Origin: JAFGXT01 sp963677165
GTDB taxonomy: Bacteria > Verrucomicrobiota > Lentisphaeria > Victivallales > SZUA-371
Assembly (NCBI GenBank): GCA_963677165.2
Contig: CAXXSX010000002.1
Span: 4,278,001 to 4,342,000 of the forward strand
Length of the DNA: 64,000 nucleotides
Direction of reading: 5' to 3'
Shown: positions 44,601 through 52,316 of the stretch, one piece after another
How positions within the stretch are numbered: the stretch's first letter is position 1
Layout of the letters: each line of letters begins with the position of its first letter
Notes under the pieces: model-generated
Told to the model about the DNA's origin: nothing
Databases searched by the model: none
Seen by the model: only the letters and a program-made list of their open reading frames with translations
Translations under genes and position numbers: made by a program

Positions 44601-46328
44601 GATGACACCGATGACATAGAGGAAATTGCAAATGATACCGATTTCAACACGATAATGCGTGTTTTATTTCATCAAACCTCATCTGAAGCCCTTACTCTGC
44701 TGACCAATGCCGCTGCCATTCCAGAATCCGGAAGCAGTAATACACTAAGCTTGAATGTGATGCATAGGCACGAAAATCATTATGCAGAAGGTGAACAATT
44801 AATCAATTATAAGAATGAATTGACCGATGCTGAATTTTATGCTGCATTCATCAACAATGGACATTATGCTTCATTTATAGATGCGGTAGAAGAAGTCTAT
44901 AATGAACCCAATTTACTATGTTATTATTCTTTTGATGAAGCGCACCCTTGCGAGATTACATCAGGAACATACCTTTATGATAATGTTAACCTAACAGATG
45001 GCTACCATCCTTCATTTACAATTTTCCAGTCTGTAGTATTTGATGTTGAAAACATGACCAGTTGGATGGATATACTTGGTTTGAACACTTATTTAGTTTC
45101 TCAAATCGGCTCAACCAATTATAATCAAACGGTCAAAGGGGCAATTCGCCGCATGTATATTGCCAAGAAACGTGCGGAGAAAGATTATAAGGCATTCTGG
45201 AGCGTGTATCTTGGGGAACACTTTAGTGGAACAATTCGGCGTCCATTATATCCCAAAGAACAACGTAGCCAAACTTATGGCGCATTGATTTCCGGAGCAA
45301 AAGGAATGTTTTACTATCATGCTCCTATAAAACATGAATTGATGTGGCAGGAATTGATTGATCTTTCGAGTGAAATGACGATTCTGACGCCATACTTATT
45401 ATCTTCTGAACCTGAACAGACCATTACATATTCAGCGGGAAATTATGATCCGATAAACGAAGAATTTGTACCAGTCATTGCAAAGCTTTTCAAAGCTTCT
45501 TCAAGCGATGATTATGTTCTTCTTTTATGTAACACGGAACCATATTCGGTCGATGTAAATGTCAGTTGCTCTCTACTTTCCAGTAGTACTGTCAGCAGTC
45601 TTTTCGATTCCGGAGTAACTTACGACATTTCAGCTGATCAACTTGCAGGTTATGATACCAGGGCCTATTATTTTACCAGTACGTCAACGGATCCGATTCA
45701 AATTTCAGTAAGTACAACGATACGTACAGACCTTGCTCCAATCTATGATATTGAAGATGATGCATATACGATAGCCGGCAGAACGACTTGTACCAATATG
45801 GCTCCAAATCCAGATCTGGAAGCCGCGTCACTGCTGAGTTGGCCTAACTATACCATCCCCATGGGAATTCCATATCCAAGAATAGGAAATGCGAGCCAGG
45901 GATGGGGACTGGTTACTAATCCAGATAAGACTGGACTTTGTGATGTGATAGGAAGCAGTGGAGATGATCCCGGTGATACATGTCTTTATATTAATTCAAA
46001 CGAAGTGAAAACTGGAGTTTACATTAAGTTTATTCCTGAAACCGCAGGCGACTACACGATCTCTGCTTATGTCAAGGTCGTAGATACAGATCCTAACGAA
46101 ACTGAAACAATCAGTGTACGTATGGGATACCTCGGTGGAACTCCTGCTTCGGTGGGAGTATCTGTTGATGATCAGGCATGGACAAGGGTAACTCATCAAT
46201 GCAATATCCCGGATGGTGGCGAGTATGCATATGCGTTTATTTATATAGAATCTGGTGCGGTATATATCGACGCAGTCCAGATCGAGCAGACAACAACCAG
46301 TAGCCCTATTCCTTTCACAAAGGAATAG
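41646..46328 (+). CDS. Giant secreted protein: four LamG domains, GH-A-type barrel, C-terminal CBM
   Basis: A 1560-residue protein with a signal peptide (RLVVFLCLLGICANVFS). Four LamG/concanavalin-like domains follow at about 27-222, 230-435, 437-631 and 640-855. The first three are close copies: each opens with G-x-W-x-F/M-D-x-G, holds a W-N-H-V-x-W-T-Y motif, and ends with IDEV-x-I-(Y/H)-(N/K)-(R/K)-x-L-S-A. Then a linker and a TIM-barrel domain (about 955-1258), opening VYKNGEKFFPIGFY, with LCYYSFDEAHP as the likely acid/base site. A beta-domain follows, then a C-terminal CBM-like sandwich (about 1385-1560) ending with an IDAVQIEQ stretch. It likely binds and cuts a surface glycan outside the cell. 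AAGGG upstream supports the ATG at 41646 over that at 41625. Confidence 0.85.
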   Translation: MKVVINKRLVVFLCLLGICANVFSESGIVGNWRFDDGSEATAKDYSGNGNNGTITNASSTTGKVGKALSFDSTDGDNDYVAIPNNSAFNLSTAITVEAWVNPNTVSSTQVIAGKTYGTSWEMGLSSSQLYVNAVEGGTTYSGVVKGGTVSTGLWNHVVWTYDSSTGVNIAYVNGVQVATSTKSGVLGIDSTTLYIGRRCYGNLLFNGLIDEVAIYNRILSADEVYSHYKNSYLAGSWSMDEGDSSTVADLINDNDGTVTDAVWINGKLGAALDFDGDGDMVTIPDDSALDISDQITVEAWINPDAVSGNQTIAGKCYTTSWELSLYNNNLNVNACEGGTYYARLLSSGGGVEAGKWNHVAWTYDSTTGENISYVNGVARQISALGGDVGTDSTNLFIGCRYYGNLGFCGGIDEVKIHKKALSANEIFNRYNNYGLVGAWNFDEGTDSTVADCSGNGIDGTISGALWVSGKLDMGLSFDGEDDYVTIPHDDSLNITDEITVEAWIYPNEVEENYVIVGKHTSTSWELGISGGSVCLNVIEGGVQYNRLIGGEAEVTQDAWNHVVWTYNSSTGINKVYVNGVEGQSVTTSGLLGTDDAPIYVGRRYYNTLNFDGLIDEVKIYKRALSATEVMDNMECGYNLRTRLNLNEGYGTTAFDTSKYGNHATAVNIASSDWVTGHINLDGYFKTALSFADSDDYLTIPNSSSLQIIDDLTISLWVNPTTVNNESCVLVDKDFGGEFSLVLEMDGSVSLYQGTSQSSGSYFCATAIPSGGIVNDEWQHIIVTREMDTRNIKGYVNGTLVNTVEYPEDSAYSPPVATTSPVKIAAGFTNDFNGVIDDVRIYAEALTQDQIDTIGYNLLWVHRNMSYYTTEATAISMCEINIPESELDDCYLVAKDSSGNVLGTNITPEDDTDLDIDISSLSIDTHTITIELRRDTGDLAFSRDLVIKKLAENPGHEVKVDYQNGIVYKNGEKFFPIGFYILSSSYDDTDDIEEIANDTDFNTIMRVLFHQTSSEALTLLTNAAAIPESGSSNTLSLNVMHRHENHYAEGEQLINYKNELTDAEFYAAFINNGHYASFIDAVEEVYNEPNLLCYYSFDEAHPCEITSGTYLYDNVNLTDGYHPSFTIFQSVVFDVENMTSWMDILGLNTYLVSQIGSTNYNQTVKGAIRRMYIAKKRAEKDYKAFWSVYLGEHFSGTIRRPLYPKEQRSQTYGALISGAKGMFYYHAPIKHELMWQELIDLSSEMTILTPYLLSSEPEQTITYSAGNYDPINEEFVPVIAKLFKASSSDDYVLLLCNTEPYSVDVNVSCSLLSSSTVSSLFDSGVTYDISADQLAGYDTRAYYFTSTSTDPIQISVSTTIRTDLAPIYDIEDDAYTIAGRTTCTNMAPNPDLEAASLLSWPNYTIPMGIPYPRIGNASQGWGLVTNPDKTGLCDVIGSSGDDPGDTCLYINSNEVKTGVYIKFIPETAGDYTISAYVKVVDTDPNETETISVRMGYLGGTPASVGVSVDDQAWTRVTHQCNIPDGGEYAYAFIYIESGAVYIDAVQIEQTTTSSPIPFTKE

Positions 46329-46383
46329 CAAATAAATAGAAAAGCAATTATAATAACCCTAAAATAAAATTAAAGGAAAGAAA

Positions 46384-49300
46384 ATGAAGTATTTGAAAGC
46401 AAGTATTTTAATCCTGACAACATTGTTTTGCCTGACGTCCCAAGCCCGACCAGGAAAGAAAACAGAAAACTGGGCGGACTATGTCATTCCTTTGCCGCAT
46501 GAAATGAAAGTTTCCGGAAGTGTGGTTATTAACGCGGACGATTTACGTTTGGAGCCGACTGGATCAAAAGACAGTCAGATTCAATCTGCGGAGTGGATTA
46601 TTCGTAAGGCCGCCAGACAGGAAGGAGGCAAAGGAAAGTTCACTATCCGTCTTAAACTTCAATCCGAGGCGAACGGCGTTCCTGCCGATATGATCCAACG
46701 CTTGAAAACTCTTCCTAATGCGGATCAGGCGTATGTTATTCATACGGACCGCAGCAAAAAAATTATTACCATCGTTGGTAATACTCCTCGTGGCCTGATC
46801 TATGGGGCCACGACTTTGATTCAGCTTTTTAAGGTGCCTGACTCTCGGGTTATTCCGTTTACCTATATTGAGGTGCCGTTTGTTGAGATTACAGACTGGC
46901 CGGATATCATGCAGAGAGGACAGTGGGGGCAAACTGGAGTTTTTAGTTCCAGACATGCAGCCATTGAGTTTTTCTCTCGCTGGAAATTGAATATGATTAA
47001 AAAGGCTGCTGCGGGAAATTTCGATCGCAATGATCACAAAACCGCTGTTCTGCATAAAAAGAATGAAACTGATACTTATATCAATGAAGCCTGGAAGATG
47101 GGGATACTGGTAGTTCCATATCTGCCGCATATTGGAATGACCTTTTATTACTCTGATTTGAAATATGCTTTGACCAGAAAAAATATGGCACATCTGAAAG
47201 ATATGTTAAGAGTGCATGGGAATGGGAAAAGATTGGGAAAACACGGTCTATGCCTGTCTTCCCCTTTGACCAAAAAATATATCACCGAATGGTTGATGTT
47301 ACTTGCCGAATCGGTTAACGGCAAAGGTGACCAGATGGGAGTCTATCTCTCCGAGGGATATGTGCAGTGTCATTGCCCCAAATGCAAAGACAAAAATATG
47401 ATGTTACTGGAGACCAAAGTTATAGCTGACTGTTACCAGCAAATAAAGAAAAAATATCCCAACGTACATTTAACACTATTTCTGACACAGGGCAGCTATG
47501 AATATAATGATAAAATTCTTGCTGCTATTCCCAAAGATATTAGAATATGTTTTTATCATGGCGGTAAGACTTACAATGCGGCTAAAGTAGAGATGATACC
47601 TCCGTTGCTGGAAGATTTCGCCGCAAAAGGTGGATTCCTGGATGTTGTGCCGATTGTAACAAATTTTTGGGGGACAACAGTACCATGGACAGGCCCGCAG
47701 TTTATTAAGTACCGTTGTAATGAGTTTGTGGACAAAAAATTGAAAGCAATTACTTCTTATGCCGTTCCATCGTTTTTATACCATGACTTTAATGTTACTG
47801 CATTTGCGGAATGGTCTTGGAATGCCAAAGGACGTTCCCCTGCCGACTTCAGCCGGGCTTATGCTACTGTAAAGAAGATTTATGATCCAAAACTATACGC
47901 TCAATGGGCTATTGAGGCAGGTGATGCCGGCTGGGATCTGGCCGCATCATTTTTCTGCCCGTTTGTTGGTAATGATCCAGCAGTAGGATTGTACGGAAAC
48001 AAGGAGTTGGATTTCCGTTACGGCGGAGTTGGTAATGCACAACCGATTCCGGACTATGAAAAAACGATGGCCACAGCGAAAAAGGCTTTTGCTCTCTCAA
48101 AAGAACTTGGACTGCACGAGCCAATGCTTGAGTCTGAAATTACCCTGTATCTGTTGGAAAGTTATTCACTGATTCAGGAAATATCCAAGATTGTACATTC
48201 CGGTAAGACTGACGCTAAAATAAGTGAAGAGCTGAACAAAAAATTAAACCGTCTGGATTTTTGTGCCCATAAAATTGAATCAGGACAACTTGCTTGGATG
48301 AAGGTTATTGAAGCCCAGATGCCTCCGGGTACAGGTCCGAACTGTCGTAGTCGAATTTTTCACGTAGCATTTATGCTCCTAAAAACCTGTGATATTTTAC
48401 GTAACGTTTGTGCTCCGTTCATGATTAAGGATCCACGTCCGGATTCAAGATTTACTGACCTTGCCGAATGGTCGGCAAAAGACTTTTCAAAAGGAAAAGC
48501 AATTAAAACAGTAGACCTGACTAAAGTGATTCCACCACAAGGAGGACGATATCTGGTAGAATTCGAACATTTGGATGGTTATAATATATATATCAAGGAA
48601 AATCAGATGCAACCTGCCATTTTTAAAATTGGAAAAGATGGGAAAAAGGTTAAGCTGTTTCCTAATACGGATAAAAATGCTCCATGGCAAATGTGGCCTG
48701 CGGACCATCACCGCAAAGTTATCCTGATCCCTCCCAGGAACCCGGGAGACAAGCTTTTAATGGAAGTCAACATGTTGTGTGGAGCTCCGGTTCCTGATAA
48801 ATTTCCGGAGGAAGTTCCCGCGAAAGATAGAATTTGTAACGGTATAATTGGCATCAGGGCATTGTGGGAAACAGGAGAGTTTCCCATAGGAAATACGCTG
48901 AAACGAGAACTAAAAGTTATCAAACCAAAATATAATGCAGAATCATCAGTGAGTGCCCAGGATAATAAATCACGCAATGATGGAATTATAGATGTGGCGG
49001 TTTCCGCCGGTTATGGAGCCGAACCTTTAGTTAAAGTAATCAATGCGCAGGAAGGAATGAAAGCAACCCTGGTAACTACTCTTTCTCCTGAAGTTCTTGC
49101 GCCGTATGATGTTTTAGTTCTGCCTCAACAAAAAATGCATAGCGCCAAAAAACTTATTCGTGCGGCAAAAGATATTACGGAATGGGTTGTTAACGGTGGC
49201 GGCATTTTGTGTACTCATGATGCGGTTGGCTTTAAAATGTACATGGCTATGTTCAAAAGTGTCGGCTGGGGCGATAAAATGGTAAAAGGTGAAAAAATAA

Positions 49301-50250
49301 AGATTACTGCTGCAAGTCCGATTACCGAGGGCCTGAAGCCGGGAACGGTTTTTAGACCAGGATTCTGCTATGACTTCGATGGCATGAAAGCAGGCAAGGC
49401 TGGAACAGTCCTCGCATGTGGAGAAGGTTCAGGCGTAGCGGCACTGATCTCCGGAAAGTTTGGTAAAGGTAGAGTTATTCTTAACGGAATGCTTCCTGGA
49501 ACCAGTTCCTCGCTGAAACAGGGAAAAGCCTCGGATTGCATGCCGGAAGGTGTTGAATTAAAACTATTCATCAATTCTATAAAATGGTTGGGCTCTGGAA
49601 ATAAAAAAACAGACAACAAGATAGAAAAAAAAAAGGAAAATCTAGTTAAAAACGGAAGTGCTGAACAAGGCAGTGGGAAAAAGAGTGTTCCCGACTGGAA
49701 GTTATATGTGGGAAGCGGAAGCGTTGATTGGGGACGGACCTCAAAGGAAGCGCACTCCGGTAAATATTCAGTTCTCTTCTCTTTCTATGATCGTTTGATG
49801 AAAGGAGGCAAAGCCCGGCTTAATGCCGCGGTTTATGTTGGCGGCGGAGATGGAATATCCGGAAAGGAAGCTATTTCGGTTGAACCGGAGAGTATATATG
49901 AGTTCTCTTTTTGGGTCAAAGGGAATCTCCCCCGCCTGGGACTTAGAGGAACAGGCTGGCCCAAAGGAGATGAATCATCAAAGAGTCGTCAAAGACTGAA
50001 AATCACTTCTGTTCGAAAAAATGGATTTCCCGTAAGAATAACTGGAGCACCAAACAGGAGATATGGGCGTAAGGCTGTGATTCAGCCGACTGGAGAATGG
50101 ACAAAGTATTCAGGAAAAGTTACCATGGCACATAATACTGCGAAGTTTGCTCTGGGCATTGCGATAGAAAATTCTTCGCAACTTCAGCCCGGTCAGACGG
50201 TTTATATAGATGATGTATCGATTAGTAAAATTGGAAAAGTGACAAAATAG
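46384..50250 (+). CDS. Secreted GH20-like multidomain protein with ThuA/GATase-like and CBM domains
   Basis: A 1288-residue protein with a signal peptide (YLKASILILTTLFCLTSQA). About 34-170 is a GH20b-type domain (VIPLPHEMKVSG to TPRGLIYGATTLIQLF). A TIM barrel of about 171-520 opens VEITDWPDIMQRGQWG and holds YLSEGYVQCHCPKCKDKNM, a Cys-x-Cys-x-x-Cys cluster near residue 340 often seen in GH20/GH84-like proteins of this phylum. A helical region follows (about 550-690). About 866-1070 looks like a ThuA/glutamine-amidotransferase-like fold (SAGYGAEPLVKVINAQEG, YDVLVLPQQ, WVVNGGGILCTHD). A CBM4/9-like sandwich (about 1085-1288) starts NLVKNGSAEQG and ends YIDDVSIS. It may act on N-acetylhexosamine-containing glycans, but the canonical GH20 D-E pair was not found. 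AAAGGA precedes the ATG. Confidence 0.82.
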   Translation: MKYLKASILILTTLFCLTSQARPGKKTENWADYVIPLPHEMKVSGSVVINADDLRLEPTGSKDSQIQSAEWIIRKAARQEGGKGKFTIRLKLQSEANGVPADMIQRLKTLPNADQAYVIHTDRSKKIITIVGNTPRGLIYGATTLIQLFKVPDSRVIPFTYIEVPFVEITDWPDIMQRGQWGQTGVFSSRHAAIEFFSRWKLNMIKKAAAGNFDRNDHKTAVLHKKNETDTYINEAWKMGILVVPYLPHIGMTFYYSDLKYALTRKNMAHLKDMLRVHGNGKRLGKHGLCLSSPLTKKYITEWLMLLAESVNGKGDQMGVYLSEGYVQCHCPKCKDKNMMLLETKVIADCYQQIKKKYPNVHLTLFLTQGSYEYNDKILAAIPKDIRICFYHGGKTYNAAKVEMIPPLLEDFAAKGGFLDVVPIVTNFWGTTVPWTGPQFIKYRCNEFVDKKLKAITSYAVPSFLYHDFNVTAFAEWSWNAKGRSPADFSRAYATVKKIYDPKLYAQWAIEAGDAGWDLAASFFCPFVGNDPAVGLYGNKELDFRYGGVGNAQPIPDYEKTMATAKKAFALSKELGLHEPMLESEITLYLLESYSLIQEISKIVHSGKTDAKISEELNKKLNRLDFCAHKIESGQLAWMKVIEAQMPPGTGPNCRSRIFHVAFMLLKTCDILRNVCAPFMIKDPRPDSRFTDLAEWSAKDFSKGKAIKTVDLTKVIPPQGGRYLVEFEHLDGYNIYIKENQMQPAIFKIGKDGKKVKLFPNTDKNAPWQMWPADHHRKVILIPPRNPGDKLLMEVNMLCGAPVPDKFPEEVPAKDRICNGIIGIRALWETGEFPIGNTLKRELKVIKPKYNAESSVSAQDNKSRNDGIIDVAVSAGYGAEPLVKVINAQEGMKATLVTTLSPEVLAPYDVLVLPQQKMHSAKKLIRAAKDITEWVVNGGGILCTHDAVGFKMYMAMFKSVGWGDKMVKGEKIKITAASPITEGLKPGTVFRPGFCYDFDGMKAGKAGTVLACGEGSGVAALISGKFGKGRVILNGMLPGTSSSLKQGKASDCMPEGVELKLFINSIKWLGSGNKKTDNKIEKKKENLVKNGSAEQGSGKKSVPDWKLYVGSGSVDWGRTSKEAHSGKYSVLFSFYDRLMKGGKARLNAAVYVGGGDGISGKEAISVEPESIYEFSFWVKGNLPRLGLRGTGWPKGDESSKSRQRLKITSVRKNGFPVRITGAPNRRYGRKAVIQPTGEWTKYSGKVTMAHNTAKFALGIAIENSSQLQPGQTVYIDDVSISKIGKVTK

Positions 50251-50321
50251 TTATTGTGAAATTGTCAATGTTGGAGTTATAATTAATAATTAAAGGAGGG
50301 GGGGAAGATAAATAAAAAAAT

Positions 50322-50349
50322 AAGGTTACCTGTTTTGCTATTATGATTT
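50322..50349 (+). repeat. Shared upstream element of tandem pseudopilin genes, copy 1
   Basis: AAGGTTACCT, an 8-base spacer, then ATTATGATTT. The same 28-base layout recurs at 51228-51255. It lies 41 bases before the pseudopilin ATG and probably marks a promoter or a site in the leader. TATTAT inside it could be a -10. Confidence 0.6.
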
Positions 50350-50389
50350 TTCAAGACACATAAAAACCAAAAGATATCGGAGAATTATT

Positions 50390-51124
50390 ATGAAAATGGA
50401 ATCAAAACGGAGGAATTTCACACTCATCGAACTCCTCGTTGTGATAGCGATCATTGCTATCTTAGCATCAATGTTGCTCCCAACTCTTAATGAAGCAAGG
50501 GAAACCGCCAAAAAAGCGAAGTGTTTATCTAATTTGCGGCAGATGGGAGTAGGAATAAATGGATATGAATCCGACTTTAATGGATGGACTCCCGCTTACG
50601 ATAATGCAAGTACTGCAAATGGAGCTGGCTGTGGTTGGTGGTATCGAACGACAGATGAGGGAACGCTTGCAACATATATTTATGGAATGAGTGGAGCAGT
50701 AGGAGATCCGATCAAGGAATTGTTCGTTTGTCCCGCAGACAAACGTCCCGTTGTTGTTCCTGGAACTGCAACCTCAAAAAGTCAAAGAGACTGGCGTATT
50801 TCTTCATATGGATTCCTTAGATCATGTAGTCCTACAAATACCGGAAAATTTTTAGGTTTTTTTCTACCTGATGTGAAGAGGTCAAGCTCTAAAATTATAG
50901 TTACGGAAAGCAACAATTCCCAATATATTCAGTATAATCGTATAAATTCATATGGCAGCTATTTGGTTTTTGATGATGCTGGATATGAAGTTCCAGTTAC
51001 ACTGCATAAGAAAAAGTTTGATGCGCTGTACTTTGACGGCCATGGAGAAACTCACGATTTCAAACTGCCGGGAGACTGGAACGGCGCAAGAGAGTTTTAT
51101 CCATATTATATGCCAGTGAATTAA
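50390..51124 (+). CDS. Type II secretion pseudopilin-like protein (tandem copy 1)
   Basis: A 244-residue protein beginning with a basic leader and FTLIELLVVIAIIAILAS. LSNLRQMGVGINGYESDFNGWTPAYD follows, then FVCPADKRPVV and LHKKKFDALYFDGHGETHDF, the H-X9-DGH motif. GGAG stands 8 bases before the ATG. It is a paralog of the next gene: both share NGWTPAYDN-like and NGAREFYPY stretches. It lies behind the GH20-like gene and has its own upstream element, so it may be transcribed separately. Confidence 0.93.
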   Translation: MKMESKRRNFTLIELLVVIAIIAILASMLLPTLNEARETAKKAKCLSNLRQMGVGINGYESDFNGWTPAYDNASTANGAGCGWWYRTTDEGTLATYIYGMSGAVGDPIKELFVCPADKRPVVVPGTATSKSQRDWRISSYGFLRSCSPTNTGKFLGFFLPDVKRSSSKIIVTESNNSQYIQYNRINSYGSYLVFDDAGYEVPVTLHKKKFDALYFDGHGETHDFKLPGDWNGAREFYPYYMPVN

Positions 51125-51178
51125 TGATCTAGAATGAAATGATTCGAGGATTTATTACAGCCAGTGTAAAAGAAATAC

Positions 51179-51192
51179 TGTGAAATTTCACA
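51179..51192. promoter_or_regulatory. Perfect 14-nt palindrome between tandem pseudopilin genes
   Basis: TGTGAAATTTCACA is a perfect palindrome about 50 bases upstream of the second shared element. A degenerate version (TGTGAAATTGTCA) lies near 50255 upstream of the first pseudopilin gene, so the motif was probably duplicated with the gene. It resembles a CRP site but has a 4-base, not 6-base, centre. Confidence 0.5.
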
Positions 51193-51227
51193 CTGTCTGA
51201 TAATTATTGAGAAATGGTTTATATATT

Positions 51228-51255
51228 AAGGTTACCTCTTGGAATATTATGATTT
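51228..51255 (+). repeat. Shared upstream element of tandem pseudopilin genes, copy 2
   Basis: AAGGTTACCT, an 8-base spacer of different sequence, then ATTATGATTT, as at 50322-50349. It lies 43 bases before the preferred ATG at 51298, almost the same distance as in copy 1. Confidence 0.6.
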
Positions 51256-51297
51256 ATGTTGAATATAAAACTTAAAGAAGAAAACAGGAAAATTACC

Positions 51298-52005
51298 ATG
51301 AAAAACAGGTTGAAACGAAAAAAATTCACACTCATCGAACTCCTCGTTGTGATAGCGATCATTGCTATCTTAGCATCTATGCTGTTGCCATCTCTGCAAA
51401 GAGCAAGAAAGGTGGCTCGGTGCGCAAAATGTATTTCCAATTTACGTCAGATGGGAGTTGGAGTAAACGGATATTCATCAGATTTTGATGGCTGGACCCC
51501 GGCATATGACAATCAGAGTACATTAAATGGAAACGGGAGCGGTTGGTGGTATCGGAGAACGGACCAGGGGACTTTAGCTGCATATATTTATGGATACGAT
51601 ACTTCTCAGGTAGCAATGCCATTATTTGTTTGTCCATCTGATCTTAGGCCTGTTAGATATGGAACAACAAGTCCTGACTACAGAGATTCCCGTATGTCGA
51701 CTTATGCCTTTCTTCGCCACAACGAAAAAACCTATCAAGGGGTCTTTCTGCCGAGAGCAAAGCAACCCAGTACTAAAGTTCTTATTACAGAAGGTAACCT
51801 TGATCCTTATCTTCTTTACAGTAATGTGAATGGATACGGTTCTATCACTCAACTGGATTCATCCGGGTACAAAGTTCCTGTCACTTTTCATAGTAAAAAA
51901 TTCAATGCTCTGTACCTTGACGGGCATGCAGTCAGCCATGATTTTTTGCTTCCGGGGGACGTAAATGGAGCAAGAGAGTTTTATCCATATCATTTAGCTT
52001 TATAA
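51298..52005 (+). CDS. Type II secretion pseudopilin-like protein (tandem copy 2)
   Basis: A 235-residue protein beginning MKNRLKRKKFTLIELLVVIAIIAILAS. ISNLRQMGVGVNGYSSDFDGWTPAYDN, FVCPSDLRPV, FHSKKFNALYLDGHAVSHDF (H-X9-DGH) and NGAREFYPYHLAL mirror the previous gene, of which it is a tandem duplicate. The 53 bases coding for the leader helix (51325-51377) are identical to 50417-50469 although the rest has diverged. CAGGA upstream supports the ATG at 51298 over 51256. Confidence 0.93.
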   Translation: MKNRLKRKKFTLIELLVVIAIIAILASMLLPSLQRARKVARCAKCISNLRQMGVGVNGYSSDFDGWTPAYDNQSTLNGNGSGWWYRRTDQGTLAAYIYGYDTSQVAMPLFVCPSDLRPVRYGTTSPDYRDSRMSTYAFLRHNEKTYQGVFLPRAKQPSTKVLITEGNLDPYLLYSNVNGYGSITQLDSSGYKVPVTFHSKKFNALYLDGHAVSHDFLLPGDVNGAREFYPYHLAL

Positions 52006-52316
52006 ATTATTGAGCGAGAATATTAAGACGTGTTAAAATGATCCGATCATGTTCCACTCAGTCCATATTTTCAGGATAAGAACTTTAAGCAAATAGCAAT
52101 TGGGGATATTTTCTGTATTTATTACTAATAAAAAAATTTTAACCAATTCTTCCAGTGTCAGAGTTTGACGAATACAAAGGGAATTTCTTTACAGATCGTT
52201 GACGTCAATGCATTTCTCCTTCAGCAGACAACTTATGGCAAAAATGAAAATACAAAAGGTTGTACGATTAAAATCAAACCTAATCAAAAATTTGAATTAT
52301 AAACGAAAAAATTAAT
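52006..52316. other. Intergenic region before the GH3 gene
   Basis: About 310 AT-rich bases. The operator-like site at 52023-52036 lies at the left end, and a perfect TTGACGTCAA palindrome stands at 52199-52208. One frame is open from about 52128 to the TAA at 52300-52302, but it has no start codon or ribosome site, so no gene is called. The rest shows nothing. Confidence 0.5.
52010..52039 (+). promoter_or_regulatory. Promoter-like site with one-mismatch LacI operator
   Basis: TTAAGACGTGTTAA (52023-52036) differs by one base from the palindrome at 39053 and 63382. TAAAAT (52034-52039) overlaps its end in the same way, and TTGAGC (52010-52015) lies 18 bases upstream. The GH3 start codon is about 270 bases downstream, so the leader would be long. 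Confidence 0.55.

Noticed and set aside
51179..51192. TGTGAAATTTCACA as a CRP site
   Set aside because: The half-sites match but the centre has 4 bases, where the canonical site has 6; listed only as a palindrome.
52128..52302. Open frame of about 58 codons ending just before the GH3 gene
   Set aside because: No start codon or ribosome site and a composition expected from AT-rich DNA; it could be a gene remnant, but the sequence alone does not support it.
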